A DNA stretch of 64,000 bases from JALYYC01 sp039922495 (GTDB lineage: Bacteria; Chloroflexota; Dormibacteria; CF-121): assembly GCA_039922495.1 (NCBI GenBank), contig JBDTEO010000017.1, positions 1 to 64,000 on the forward strand. The letters run 5' to 3'. Under the pieces are notes generated by a model, which made no database searches, was not told the origin of the DNA, and saw only the letters and a program-made list of their open reading frames with translations. This document shows, piece after piece, positions 35,808 through 43,961 of this stretch (the first letter of the stretch is position 1; every line of letters starts with the position of its first letter). A program made the position numbers and the translations under genes.

Positions 35808-36386
35808 ATGACAACGACCATGCGGCGTCGAGTGTTTGTGCTCCAGATCGGCCTGATCGGCATCCTGGTCTTCTGCGCGAGTTTTCTCTTTTGGGGAAAT
35901 TCCTTCATCCACAACCAGATCAGCACCGAGCTCACCAACCAGCAGATCTTCTTTCCGGCGGCGGGCAGCGCGGGCCTACCGGCGGTTGAGATGGCGGACC
36001 TGCAGCAGTACGGCGGCCAGCAGGTCGTCAACGGCGACATGGCGAAGGCCTACGCGAACGGTTTTATCGGACGGCACCTCGATAAAGTGGCCGGTGGGCT
36101 GACCTACTCGCAGGTGAGCGCTAAGGCACAGGCCAATCCGACGGATACCAAGATCGCCGGGCAAGTGCAGACCCTGTTCCGCGGTGAGACGCTTCGCGGG
36201 CTGCTCCTGAACGCCTACGGCTGGTGGACGATCGGGACCTACGCGCTCTACGCCGCCATCGGGCTGGCGCTGGCCGCCTTCGCGGTCCTGGGCGCGCTCG
36301 CCTTCGAGATCTTCCTGGCCATCCGCGACACGCGGAAGGTGCGCGTGCCGAACCTGGTCGGCAGGCCACAGCGTGTGACCGCCTGA
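35808..36386 (+). CDS. membrane protein with extracytoplasmic loop, function unknown
   Basis: 192 aa. One N-terminal helix (VFVLQIGLIGILVFCASFLFW) is followed by a ~100-residue outer domain (HNQISTELTNQQIFFP, ANGFIGRHLDKVAGG, QVQTLFRGETLRGLLL), then a C-terminal helix and a basic tail. I recall similar actinobacterial proteins but no function. There is no CxxCH, so it is not a cytochrome c. ATG 35808 has GGAGGTG upstream. Followed by its own terminator. Confidence 0.65.
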   Translation: MTTTMRRRVFVLQIGLIGILVFCASFLFWGNSFIHNQISTELTNQQIFFPAAGSAGLPAVEMADLQQYGGQQVVNGDMAKAYANGFIGRHLDKVAGGLTYSQVSAKAQANPTDTKIAGQVQTLFRGETLRGLLLNAYGWWTIGTYALYAAIGLALAAFAVLGALAFEIFLAIRDTRKVRVPNLVGRPQRVTA

Positions 36387-36413
36387 CGCGATAGGATTTC
36401 CGTCAACGATTAC

Positions 36414-36446
36414 GGGGGCGGGGCCCCTGACTCGCCCCCTCGTTTT
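36414..36446 (+). terminator. rho-independent terminator
   Basis: GGGGGCG (36414-36420) pairs with CGCCCCC (36433-36439), followed by TCGTTTT. It lies 28 bases after the preceding membrane-protein stop and isolates it from the cytochrome b cassette. Confidence 0.75.
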
Positions 36447-36452
36447 GCCCGT

Positions 36453-36468
36453 TCATCCGAACGGATGA
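36453..36468. promoter_or_regulatory. palindromic operator-like site before the cytochrome b cassette
   Basis: TCATCCG-AA-CGGATGA, 7-bp perfect arms with a 2-nt spacer, lies 60 bases before the first small gene of the cassette and after a terminator. It is well placed as a regulator site, possibly for one of the two response regulators nearby. This is inference from position. Confidence 0.45.
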
Positions 36469-36527
36469 TTCAATGTCGAACTGGCCGGCGCAGACTAGGA
36501 CCCCGCCAACATTACCTTGGAGACCGC

Positions 36528-36665
36528 ATGGATACACCCGCCGGCTACCTGCACTGGGGCTTCATCCTGATCTCGATTCCGAACCTGCTCCTGATCGGCC
36601 TGATGATCCTGCTCTTCGCCCTCGCCCTCGTCATCCCCCTGCCGGGCGAGAAAGAGCCGTCGTGA
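36528..36665 (+). CDS. 45-residue single-span membrane protein of the cytochrome b cassette
   Basis: MDTPAGYLHWGFILISIPNL begins the protein and a strongly hydrophobic helix (LMILLFALALVIPL) follows, ending GEKEPS. ATG 36528 was chosen over the longer frame because TTGGAG precedes it and the upstream residues lack character. The stop overlaps the cytochrome b start in GTGA. It is probably a small accessory subunit of the cytochrome complex. Confidence 0.65.
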   Translation: MDTPAGYLHWGFILISIPNLLLIGLMILLFALALVIPLPGEKEPS

Positions 36666-37291
36666 AGCGAGGGGCCGTCTCCACGTCGATCGACGGACGC
36701 TCGTCGAGCTGGACGGGCCGCGCCCGTGGGGAGTTGGCTGATCGGCTTCCCCTGGAAAACCTGCTGCCCGACCGCCAGCCGTACTACGTGGGATCGTGGG
36801 TCTACGTTTTCGGCGTCGTGACGATCGCCGCCCTGGTGCTCACGGTGTTGAGCGGCGTGATCCTCTCGATCGCCGGCCCGGAGTGGTGGCATATTTCGGC
36901 CGCCGGACGCTTCTTCAACAGCGTGCACTTCTGGAGCGTCCAGGTGTTCTTTGTCTTCATGGTTCTCCACCTCTGGGGCCAGTACTTCATGGCCAGCTGG
37001 CGAAAGGGCCGGGCAGCCACCTGGATGATCGGGGTCGTCATCTTCGCGATCTCGATCGCGACCGCCTTTACCGGCTACCTTTCCCAGCAGAATTTCGCCT
37101 CGCAATGGATCTCGCTCAGCGCCAAGGACGCGCTCAATGCCGCCGGCATCGGCGCCTTCGTAAACGTCCTCAACTTCGGTCAGATGTACGGGATCCACGT
37201 CATGCTGCTCCCTGCGGCCATCATCGTGCTGGTCGCGCTCCACATCATCTGGGTCCGCCTCAAGGGTGTCGTCCCGCCCATCGAGTCATGA
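36662..37291 (+). CDS. cytochrome b6-like protein (N-terminal cytochrome b half)
   Basis: 209 aa with four membrane helices. Two haem-b ligand pairs with 13 residues between His are visible: HFWSVQVFFVFMVLH in helix B and HVMLLPAAIIVLVALH in helix D. GYLSQQNFASQW follows the usual Qo-side region. It is the b6-length half of a bc-type complex. Start GTG 36662. It overlaps its neighbours on both sides (GTGA and ATGA), so three genes are translated together. No Rieske protein is encoded in the window. Confidence 0.85.
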   Translation: MKRGAVSTSIDGRSSSWTGRARGELADRLPLENLLPDRQPYYVGSWVYVFGVVTIAALVLTVLSGVILSIAGPEWWHISAAGRFFNSVHFWSVQVFFVFMVLHLWGQYFMASWRKGRAATWMIGVVIFAISIATAFTGYLSQQNFASQWISLSAKDALNAAGIGAFVNVLNFGQMYGIHVMLLPAAIIVLVALHIIWVRLKGVVPPIES

Positions 37292-38238
37292 AAAGCCAGC
37301 AGCCGCGCGCCGGGTCCGATGCCGCGGCCCCGACCATCCGGACGGTGCCGTACGACCTCCTCAAAGAAGTCGCGATCGCCCTGGTTGCCTGCCTCGTCCT
37401 GGTCATCGTCCTGGCGGCCGCCCTGTCGTCGCCAGACGTGCCGTCGGTCACGATCCAGAGCTGGGCGCAGGCCGATCCGGTCGACTTCACCACCACGGCG
37501 GTCGGCGAGCTGGCGGGTGCCACGACGACCGCCGGTTACGGCGCCCCCTACAACAGCACCGATGCGGGACAGACGCTGGGTCCCATTGCCCCATCGAAGT
37601 GGGCCGGCGTCCGGCAGCCCGTCGACACCGCGAAGGATTTCGTCATCAACCCGCTGACGCACGCCAGCGTCGGAGACTCGCAGCTGACGACGGCGCTGAG
37701 CAGCTACCAGGCCGCTTCGGACTCAGAAAAGACAGCCTGGCTGACCGCCTATACGAAGGCGCTCGGTGATGCCAGGATTCAGGATGGGAAGATCGCCATC
37801 GCCAGTGGCGACTATGGCGCCCTGCCGGTCCTGATGGACCGGCTGCTCACGGTCGCTCGGTCCGGCGGCCTGGACGGCCTGCTGCTGACCAATGGACACT
37901 TTTATCAAACCGATTTCACCAAGCCACTCCTGTTCATGGGCGACGGTGCGTACCTTCCCGGCCTTGCCGACGCGCAGCACCTGACCGGCGATCAGTGGGG
38001 CATGATGAACGAGACCGGTCTGTATCCCGGGCAGGCCTGGCTCTGGCTCTTCACAGTCTGGTACCAGATCCCCCCCTTCAACACGGCGGATAACGGCGAC
38101 CTGCTGGTCGTCATCCTGATGGCCGGTCTGACACTGGGCTTGCTGCTGGTCCCGTTCATTCCGGGCCTGCGAGATATTCCCCGGGCGGTGCCGATCTACC
38201 GGCTGATCTGGCGGCGCTACTATCGCGAAGAAGCATGA
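37288..38238 (+). CDS. cytochrome-b-associated membrane protein with large outer domain
   Basis: 316 aa. N-terminal helix (VAIALVACLVLVIVLAAAL), then ~220 residues outside (GYGAPYNSTDAGQTLGPIAPSK, FLMGDG-type region), then a C-terminal helix (LLVVILMAGLTLGLLLVPFIP) and DIPRAVPIYRLIWRR. The last part resembles the end of a cytochrome b C-terminal subunit. There is no haem motif. Starts in ATGA overlap with the cytochrome b gene. Probably a structural subunit replacing subunit IV (inference). Confidence 0.6.
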   Translation: MKSQQPRAGSDAAAPTIRTVPYDLLKEVAIALVACLVLVIVLAAALSSPDVPSVTIQSWAQADPVDFTTTAVGELAGATTTAGYGAPYNSTDAGQTLGPIAPSKWAGVRQPVDTAKDFVINPLTHASVGDSQLTTALSSYQAASDSEKTAWLTAYTKALGDARIQDGKIAIASGDYGALPVLMDRLLTVARSGGLDGLLLTNGHFYQTDFTKPLLFMGDGAYLPGLADAQHLTGDQWGMMNETGLYPGQAWLWLFTVWYQIPPFNTADNGDLLVVILMAGLTLGLLLVPFIPGLRDIPRAVPIYRLIWRRYYREEA

Positions 38239-38447
38239 GCAATCAGGCGCGATGATCGCCCCGCCATCGGGTCGGACGCAACCGGTGGTTGAGCCCTCGC
38301 CGTGGGTTCTCTTCCGCGTCTTAAAGGGAAGTAATCCCGCCGGAACCCGAGTGGCGAAGGCCAGCCTGCCCGCCTAGGTCGCCCACGCCTGCCGCCGCCC
38401 CACCATCGGTCAAGCTGGCTGGCGTAGGGAAAGGTGCGTGCCGTCTT
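38239..38447. other. intergenic stretch without a supported gene
   Basis: About 210 bases. It contains GC-rich short repeats able to form weak hairpins (around 38330-38370), but no complete riboswitch consensus, tRNA or credible frame. It begins a ~750-bp low-information zone that ends at the lipoprotein gene. Confidence 0.4.
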
Positions 38448-38894
38448 TCAGTTTCCGCCACGGGTGGTCCCCGGGGTGGAAGGGCGCGCCCGCCGGCGCG
38501 AATCGTTCGGGGTGATCGCCACCAGGTTGCCGGTCAGGAGCAGGAAGGGAATCAGTGGCCAGCTCAAGGCCAGGCAGGCGGCTGCGAGCAGGCTGCGGCG
38601 AACCCCATCGCGGCGAGCGCACGACGAACCTAACCGCCTCGACAAGGTCAAGGTCGGCGGAGGCGGGCACCGCACGCCGTTCCGCAACCCTGGCCGATGA
38701 GCAATGCGGCGGCGGAGGGGCCCGCTCCAGCCGGCGGCCTGTGGGGAGGCGATGGTCTGCCGCACAAGCGCGCGGGTGATCGCCGCGACCCCGAGGCCGA
38801 CCGCGATCAATGCCTGGTGTTCAGCCTGGTGGATCAGGGCAAGGATCGGGCGCCCGAATGCCGCGCCCAGCCCGACGAAGGCTTCGATATGCAC
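38448..38894 (-). pseudogene. decayed DedA-like membrane protein remnant
   Basis: The minus-strand frame opens with EAFVGLGAAFGRPILALIHQ and continues AEHQALIAVGLGVAAI. This closely parallels part of the DedA-RDD protein elsewhere in this window (VFVGLGALVGQPAVSLFHRAEH). The DedA N-terminal two-thirds is absent. After ~45 residues the frame loses family character, although one hydrophobic stretch (RRSLLAAACLALSWPLIPF) remains. It looks like the tail of a lost DedA gene. Confidence 0.4.
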
Positions 38895-38984
38895 CGCCGC
38901 GGCGGGCCTCGAGCGCCTGCACCCAGCCGATCGGGTTCACATGTCACATTCTGGCGGGCGGCGGTGCATATACTCGTGAAAGCC

Positions 38985-39872
38985 ATGAAACGCCCGGTCG
39001 CTGCTGCCTTCGCCGTCATGCTGCTGTCTGCCTGCGCGTCGGTCGTCGCACCGGGCGCGACGAAGGCGCAGACCCCGCAGCAGAGTCTTGCCGCTAGCGG
39101 CAGGGCGATGGACGCGCTGCAATCCGCACGATTCGACGTCAACGGAACGATCAATGCCACCCTTCCGCAGGCTCTCGTCGATCAGTTGCGAGCCAACGGT
39201 GGGGCGCAGGCGAGCCTGCTCAGCACCAACATGACCGTCGCGCTCAAGCTCAATGGCGCAGCGCAGAAGCCAGACCGGCTGCAAGCGACGGTCAGCGCGA
39301 AATTAGGCGGGCTGACCCTCAACACCGAAGTCATCGCGGCCGGAGGCACGCTGTACTACAAGGACCCGATGACCTCGAAATGGCAGACGGAGAAGCGGCC
39401 GGCGACCGGCGAGGCGAAGAGCGCAACGAGCAACCTGAGGTACCAGACGATCCTTGATACCGCGAAGTCGGTCACCGAAGTCCCCGACGCCAACACCAGC
39501 GTGAACGGCGTCACCGTCGAGCATTACCGGGTGGTGCCAGACCTCGTCAAGTTGTTCATCGCGATTTCGGCCGGCCAGGCGACCACCTCGCCGGCGATGG
39601 CCGCGCTGCAGACCGTCTTGCAGCACGCGACCGTCTCGGCCGACGTCTGGACGGGAGTAAGCGACCACCTGGTTCACCGCCTCAGCTACGACGCCGACGT
39701 CACGGCCGACCTCGCACCGCTCGCCGGCGCCCTGGGCGACAAGGCCTCGACGAAGGCACCGGCGTTTAGCCTGCCGGCCGGTTCCACGGCCCATCTGACC
39801 GCCCATGTGGTCGTCGATCTCCACGACTTCAACACGCAACTCAAGATCCAGGCGCCACCCGTCACCCCCTAA
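38985..39872 (+). CDS. LppX/LprG-like lipoprotein
   Basis: 295 aa. Lipoprotein signal MKRPVAAAFAVMLLSAC with the lipobox LSAC. The mature domain (RFDVNGTINATLPQALVDQL, later VEHYRVVPDLVKLF, then the C-terminal LTAHVVVDLHDFN) has the alternating beta-strand pattern of LppX/LprAFG, half-barrel lipid carriers on the outer membrane face. ATG 38985 is chosen over a GTG three codons upstream. Ligand unknown. Confidence 0.7.
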   Translation: MKRPVAAAFAVMLLSACASVVAPGATKAQTPQQSLAASGRAMDALQSARFDVNGTINATLPQALVDQLRANGGAQASLLSTNMTVALKLNGAAQKPDRLQATVSAKLGGLTLNTEVIAAGGTLYYKDPMTSKWQTEKRPATGEAKSATSNLRYQTILDTAKSVTEVPDANTSVNGVTVEHYRVVPDLVKLFIAISAGQATTSPAMAALQTVLQHATVSADVWTGVSDHLVHRLSYDADVTADLAPLAGALGDKASTKAPAFSLPAGSTAHLTAHVVVDLHDFNTQLKIQAPPVTP

Positions 39873-39911
39873 CATGATTGGCGGCTGGATAACCAGCCGG
39901 GAGGGACGCGG

Positions 39912-40232
39912 ATGGACTGGAAGCTGGAACTCGTCATCATCCCGGTGTCGGATATCGATCGGGCCAAAGATTTTTACGTGGACAAGGTTGGATTTCACGC
40001 TGACTTCGATCAGACCGTGAGCGAGGCCATTCGGTTCGGGCAGCTCACGCCGCCCGGCTCGGTCAAGGGACTTCAGATCGTGGTTGCCGATGTCAGGGTC
40101 GCTCGCGCGCAACTCGTCGAGCGCGGCGTCGACGTCACCCCGGTTCAGGATCTGGCCTGGGGTTCGTTCGTCTACTTTGCGGACCCTGACGGAAACCGTT
40201 GGACCCTCCAGCAGGTGCCAGCCCGGAATTGA
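39912..40232 (+). CDS. glyoxalase/VOC-family protein, shortened
   Basis: 106 aa against the family's usual 125-130. WKLELVIIPVSDIDRAKDFY and FVYFADPDGNRWTLQQV are the two ends of a VOC module. In the middle, QLTPPGS runs straight into VKGLQIVVADV. Close relatives, as I recall, carry a further strand and a second PGS here. The deletion would remove part of the metal-side sheet, so function is doubtful. GGAGGGACG precedes ATG 39912. Confidence 0.75.
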   Translation: MDWKLELVIIPVSDIDRAKDFYVDKVGFHADFDQTVSEAIRFGQLTPPGSVKGLQIVVADVRVARAQLVERGVDVTPVQDLAWGSFVYFADPDGNRWTLQQVPARN

Positions 40233-40260
40233 GCTCGCTGCCGCGCCGTCGGCTCGCCGC

Positions 40261-41631
40261 TTAGAGAACGAGCGCCATCGGGCTCTGCAGCAAGCGCTTG
40301 ACCTCCTGCAGGAACTGCGCCGCCGTCACCCCATAGAAGACCCGGTGATCGACGGAAAGGGTCACCCGCATCCGCTTGCCCGGCACGACCTGCCCGTCTT
40401 TGATCACGGGCTTGTCCTGGATCGACCCAACCGCGAGGATCGCCGAGTCCGGCGGGTTGATGATCGCCGTGAATTGGTCGACGTCGTACATCCCGAGATT
40501 GGAGACGGTGAACGTATTGCCCTGGTAATCCTGGGCGCCCGCCTTTTTCGCCTTGGCCCGGTCGATCAGCTGGCGGGCTTCGACCGCGATCTGGTTGAGC
40601 GACTTCTGGTCGGCGTTGCGGACCACCGGGACGATCAGGCCGTCGGGGAGCCCGACGGCGATCCCGATGTTGATGTCGCGCTTGCGCTCGATCCGGCCGT
40701 CGGCCCAGGCGGCGTTCACCTGCGGGAATTTGGTGAGCGCGAGCGCCACGGCCTTGACGACGAGGTCATTGACACTGATGGCCCCCGATTTGTCGACCGC
40801 CTCGTTGAACATCTGCCGCAGGTGGACCGCGTCATCCATCGCGATCTCTGACGTGACATAAAAATGCGGCGCCGAGAACTTGCTCTGCGCCAGCCGCATC
40901 GCAACAGTGGTCTGCATCTTCGACAGCTCGACCACCTCGACCTCGCCGGTCGGCCGGGCAATCGCGGGCGCTGCTGGGGCGCTGCCCACGGCCGGGCGCG
41001 GCGCTGACTGGCTGGAGGCCGCCGCTTCGACGTCTTCCTTGGTGATGCGGCCGCCGGGCCCGCTCCCTTTGATCGCGCTCAGGTCGACGCCCTGCTCCGC
41101 CGCGATGCGGCGGGCGACCGGGGAGACCTTCTGGCGCTCGCCGTTGCTCTGGCTGGGGCGCCGGATCAGGCTCAGCGCGGCTTGCGCCGCCGCGCCAACC
41201 TCCGTGCGATCGTCCGTGCCGCCCTGCGGGTATTGCTCGCCACCGCCTTCTCCGTGGGCCGTCGGGGTCACCGAGGCGGGCACGGCCGCCGCCTTCTCCG
41301 CTTGCCTGACATGCGCCTCCGGGTTGGTCGCCTGTGGTTTTGGCGACTCGGCCTTGGCTGCCGATGGCGCGGCTGCCGCCGGTTGCTCGGCGCCCGCCGG
41401 TACGCCGCCGATTTCTGCGATGGCGGCCCCGATCGGCGCGCTATCGCCCTCCTGCACGAGGATCTTCAGCTTGCCGGACGCGTAGGCCTCGACTTCGATG
41501 TTGGCCTTGTCGCTCTCGATCTCGACCAGGGGCTCGCCCTTTTTGACCTCCTCGCCTTCCTTCTTCAGCCAATGAAGGATCTTGCCGATCTCCATCGAGT
41601 CGGACAGCCGTGGCATCTGGACGCTTGGCAT
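40261..41631 (-). CDS. pdhC: dihydrolipoyl acetyltransferase, pyruvate dehydrogenase E2
   Basis: 456 aa. Lipoyl domain with lipoyl-Lys K42 (EIESDKANIEVEA), a Pro/Ala linker, the E1/E3-binding domain (VSPVARRIAAEQGVDLSAIKGSGPGGRITK), then the catalytic domain. The usual HxxxDG active-site motif here reads DHRVFYGVT, so the Asp is replaced by Tyr while the His is kept. Last gene of an E1alpha-E1beta-E2 operon. No E3 gene in the window. The motif change may mark a known subgroup. Confidence 0.9.
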   Translation of the reverse strand: MPSVQMPRLSDSMEIGKILHWLKKEGEEVKKGEPLVEIESDKANIEVEAYASGKLKILVQEGDSAPIGAAIAEIGGVPAGAEQPAAAAPSAAKAESPKPQATNPEAHVRQAEKAAAVPASVTPTAHGEGGGEQYPQGGTDDRTEVGAAAQAALSLIRRPSQSNGERQKVSPVARRIAAEQGVDLSAIKGSGPGGRITKEDVEAAASSQSAPRPAVGSAPAAPAIARPTGEVEVVELSKMQTTVAMRLAQSKFSAPHFYVTSEIAMDDAVHLRQMFNEAVDKSGAISVNDLVVKAVALALTKFPQVNAAWADGRIERKRDINIGIAVGLPDGLIVPVVRNADQKSLNQIAVEARQLIDRAKAKKAGAQDYQGNTFTVSNLGMYDVDQFTAIINPPDSAILAVGSIQDKPVIKDGQVVPGKRMRVTLSVDHRVFYGVTAAQFLQEVKRLLQSPMALVL

Positions 41632-41642
41632 CCCGGGCCTCC

Positions 41643-42623
41643 TTAGTTCTTGCCGAGCAGCGCGCGAGCCGTCACCACCACGTCAGCCCGAGCCGGAAAG
41701 GCGATTTTCTCCAGGCGTTTGTTATACGGCGTCGGCACCTCGGCCGCCCCAATGCGCGCCACCGGCGCATCCAGGTAGTCAAAGGCCTCCTCGTAGACCC
41801 GGGCGGCGATCTCACTCCCGACCCCGAAGCTTCGCCAGCCTTCCTCGACCGTGATGACGCGACTGGTCTTCTTGACCGACTCGATCACGGGGGTCATGTC
41901 GAGGGGACGGAGCGCCCGCATGTCCACGACCTCGGCGCTGATGCCCTCCTTCTCCAGCTCGGCGGCGGCGTCCATGGCCACGATCAACATGCGCGAATGG
42001 GCGCAGATGGTGACGTCGTGACCCTCACGCTTGACCTCATTCTGATCCAGCGGCGTAAGGTACTCGCCCTCGGGCACCTCACCTTTGACGGCGTAGGTGC
42101 CCTCGTTCTCGATGAACATCACCGGGTTGTCGTCGCGTATCGCGGCCTTGAGCATCCCCTTGGCGTCGGCCGGCGTCCCAGGCGCGACGACCTTGAGCCC
42201 GGGGACGTGCGCAAACCAGTTCTCGTGGCTGTGGGAGTGCTGCGCGCCCAATTGATGGCCCCCACCACCGGGCGTCCGGATGACGATCGGCACCGTGGTG
42301 CCACCGCCGAACATGTAGCGGATGTGGGCCGCCGCGTTGACCACTTGGTCCATGGCGACCATGATGAAGTTCACCGTCATCATCTCCGCGACCGGCCGGA
42401 GTCCGGCCATGGCGGCGCCGATCGCCGTCCCGATGATGATCTCCTCGGCGATCGGGGTATCGAGCACCCGCTTCTCACCGAACTCCTTGAACAGGCCGCG
42501 GGTGACCTTGAAGGAGCCGTCGTAGAGACCGATGTCCTCGCCGAGGAGGAAGACGTCCTTGTCGCGCGTCATCTCCTCGCGGAGGGCCTGGTTCAGGGCA
42601 TCGCGCATGGCCAGGACGGGCAT
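41643..42623 (-). CDS. pdhB: pyruvate dehydrogenase E1 component beta subunit
   Basis: 326 aa. MRDALNQALREEM opens it, then GEDIGLYDGSFKVTRGLF, TPIAEEIIIGTAIGAAMAG and PVAEMMTVNFIMVAMDQ in the family's order. With E1alpha it binds thiamine diphosphate and decarboxylates pyruvate. ATG 42623 overlaps the E1alpha stop by one base (TGATG), so the two subunits are made together. A branched-chain oxoacid role is the alternative; the alpha subunit favours pyruvate. Confidence 0.92.
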   Translation of the reverse strand: MPVLAMRDALNQALREEMTRDKDVFLLGEDIGLYDGSFKVTRGLFKEFGEKRVLDTPIAEEIIIGTAIGAAMAGLRPVAEMMTVNFIMVAMDQVVNAAAHIRYMFGGGTTVPIVIRTPGGGGHQLGAQHSHSHENWFAHVPGLKVVAPGTPADAKGMLKAAIRDDNPVMFIENEGTYAVKGEVPEGEYLTPLDQNEVKREGHDVTICAHSRMLIVAMDAAAELEKEGISAEVVDMRALRPLDMTPVIESVKKTSRVITVEEGWRSFGVGSEIAARVYEEAFDYLDAPVARIGAAEVPTPYNKRLEKIAFPARADVVVTARALLGKN

Positions 42624-43639
42624 CAGTGGACGCCCTCCGCGGCGTAAACATCGCGGTAGAGGTCCTTCAGATCCGGCTCGGGGCTCTCGTCGGCGAATTT
42701 GACCGCATCCTCGACCTCGGCGGTGACCGCTTCGTCGATCTGCTGGAGTTCGTCCTGGGTCGCCATCTTCTGCTTCAGCAGGTGCCCGCCAAGGTTGAGG
42801 ATGGCATCCCGACCCTGCCATTCCTTGATCTCGTCTTTGCCCCGGTAGGTATCGGGATCGGACATCGAGTGGCCACGGTAGCGATAGGTGACGCATTCCA
42901 GCAGGCTGGGTTCATGCTTCTCGCGCGCCTGGGCGACCAGCCGGTCGGTGATACGCCGAACGGCGAGGACGTCCATGCCATCGACGCTCTCGCCGGTCAT
43001 GTCGTAGGCGCAGGCCTTTTTCCAGATCTCCGTGACGGCTGAGGCCCGCTTGACGGCGGTGCCCATGCCGTACTGGTTGTTGATGCAGACGAATACGACG
43101 GGCAGGTGCCAGAGCTTGGCGACATTCAGCGATTCGTGGAAGGCGCCGATGTTGGTCGCGCCGTCGCCGAAGATGCTCATTACCACCTCGGGCCGATCCT
43201 GGTAGGTGATGGCATAGGCACTGCCGCACGCCAGCGGAAGGGCCTGGCCGACGATGGCATAGCCGCCGTAGAACCGATGCTCCTGGCTGAAGAGGTGCAT
43301 CGAGCCACCGCGGCCGCGCGACGTGCCGGTTTCCTTGCCAAAGAGTTCGGCCATGACGGCCTTGGGGTTGACGCCCTTGGCGAGCGCGTGGCCGTGCTCG
43401 CGGTAATTGCTGTAGACGTAGTCCTCCTTGCGGAGGGCGGAAATGGTGCCGACGATGGCCGCCTCTTCGCCGATGTTGAGGTGGCAGAAGCCGCCGATCT
43501 TGGCCATCTGGTACATCTCGGCCGTCTTCTCTTCGAAGCGGCGGATCAGCAGCATCTCGCGATAGAGCCCGAGCAGGGTGGACGTGTCCGACAGCGCGTC
43601 CCTGGATTGGCGTTCGGCGGGACGCTGCTCAACTTTCAT
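42623..43639 (-). CDS. pdhA: pyruvate dehydrogenase E1 component alpha subunit
   Basis: 338 aa. The thiamine-diphosphate motif starts GDGATNIGAFHESLN and ends with INN (CINNQYGMGT). YREHGHALAKG, SRGRGGSMH and the phosphorylation-loop-like YRYRGHSMSDPDTYR are all present. A GAGGAG sits 7 nt before ATG 43639. First gene of the operon, transcribed away from a deacetylase pseudogene. Cytoplasmic, part of the large PDH complex. Confidence 0.93.
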   Translation of the reverse strand: MKVEQRPAERQSRDALSDTSTLLGLYREMLLIRRFEEKTAEMYQMAKIGGFCHLNIGEEAAIVGTISALRKEDYVYSNYREHGHALAKGVNPKAVMAELFGKETGTSRGRGGSMHLFSQEHRFYGGYAIVGQALPLACGSAYAITYQDRPEVVMSIFGDGATNIGAFHESLNVAKLWHLPVVFVCINNQYGMGTAVKRASAVTEIWKKACAYDMTGESVDGMDVLAVRRITDRLVAQAREKHEPSLLECVTYRYRGHSMSDPDTYRGKDEIKEWQGRDAILNLGGHLLKQKMATQDELQQIDEAVTAEVEDAVKFADESPEPDLKDLYRDVYAAEGVH

Positions 43640-43710
43640 GGTAAAACTCCTCGACCAGGGATGACGGCAACCAGTGCAAAACCTGATTAATTGTATTCAT
43701 AGAGGATTTT

Positions 43711-43940
43711 TATGGCTGAGCCTTCCAGACTGACTGCGATGGGCCGTGTCCGTGTTGCGCTGACGTTCGATGTTGAGGATCCCAACCGCCGGCGTTGTCC
43801 GCGCGGGCATCGCCGACCTGTTCGGAGCCGGCTACGATGACGCCCGTCTCCTGGCCGCGCTGGCGAGGCTACCGAAATGTCCACTGGGATATCGACGGGA
43901 AAAACTGGGCTCATCCAGGCGAAATAGTGCGTCGGGTGCG
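43711..43940 (+). pseudogene. polysaccharide deacetylase (NodB-type) pseudogene
   Basis: Three pieces of one family are spread over three frames in order. ATG 43711 opens MAEPSRLTAMGRVRVALTFD-VEDPN, the start of a NodB domain. A second frame then gives LFGAGYDDARLLAALAR, and a third gives GYRNVHWDIDGKNWAHPGEIV. These are the N-terminal strand and two C-terminal motifs of deacetylases. The ~130 residues between, including the metal HxxxH, are gone. It is therefore a deletion plus frameshift remnant. Confidence 0.65.
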
Positions 43941-43961
43941 GAACGTGTGTCGTGCTGGGTC

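Noticed and set aside
38311..38400. Possible riboswitch-like structured leader
   Set aside because: Fragments recall cobalamin and c-di-AMP switch sequences, but no full consensus core could be laid out and no suitable downstream gene is close.
43687..43914. 75-aa minus-strand frame upstream of queF
   Set aside because: Arg/Pro-rich, no ribosome site. The plus strand carries traces of a deacetylase pseudogene that explain the region.
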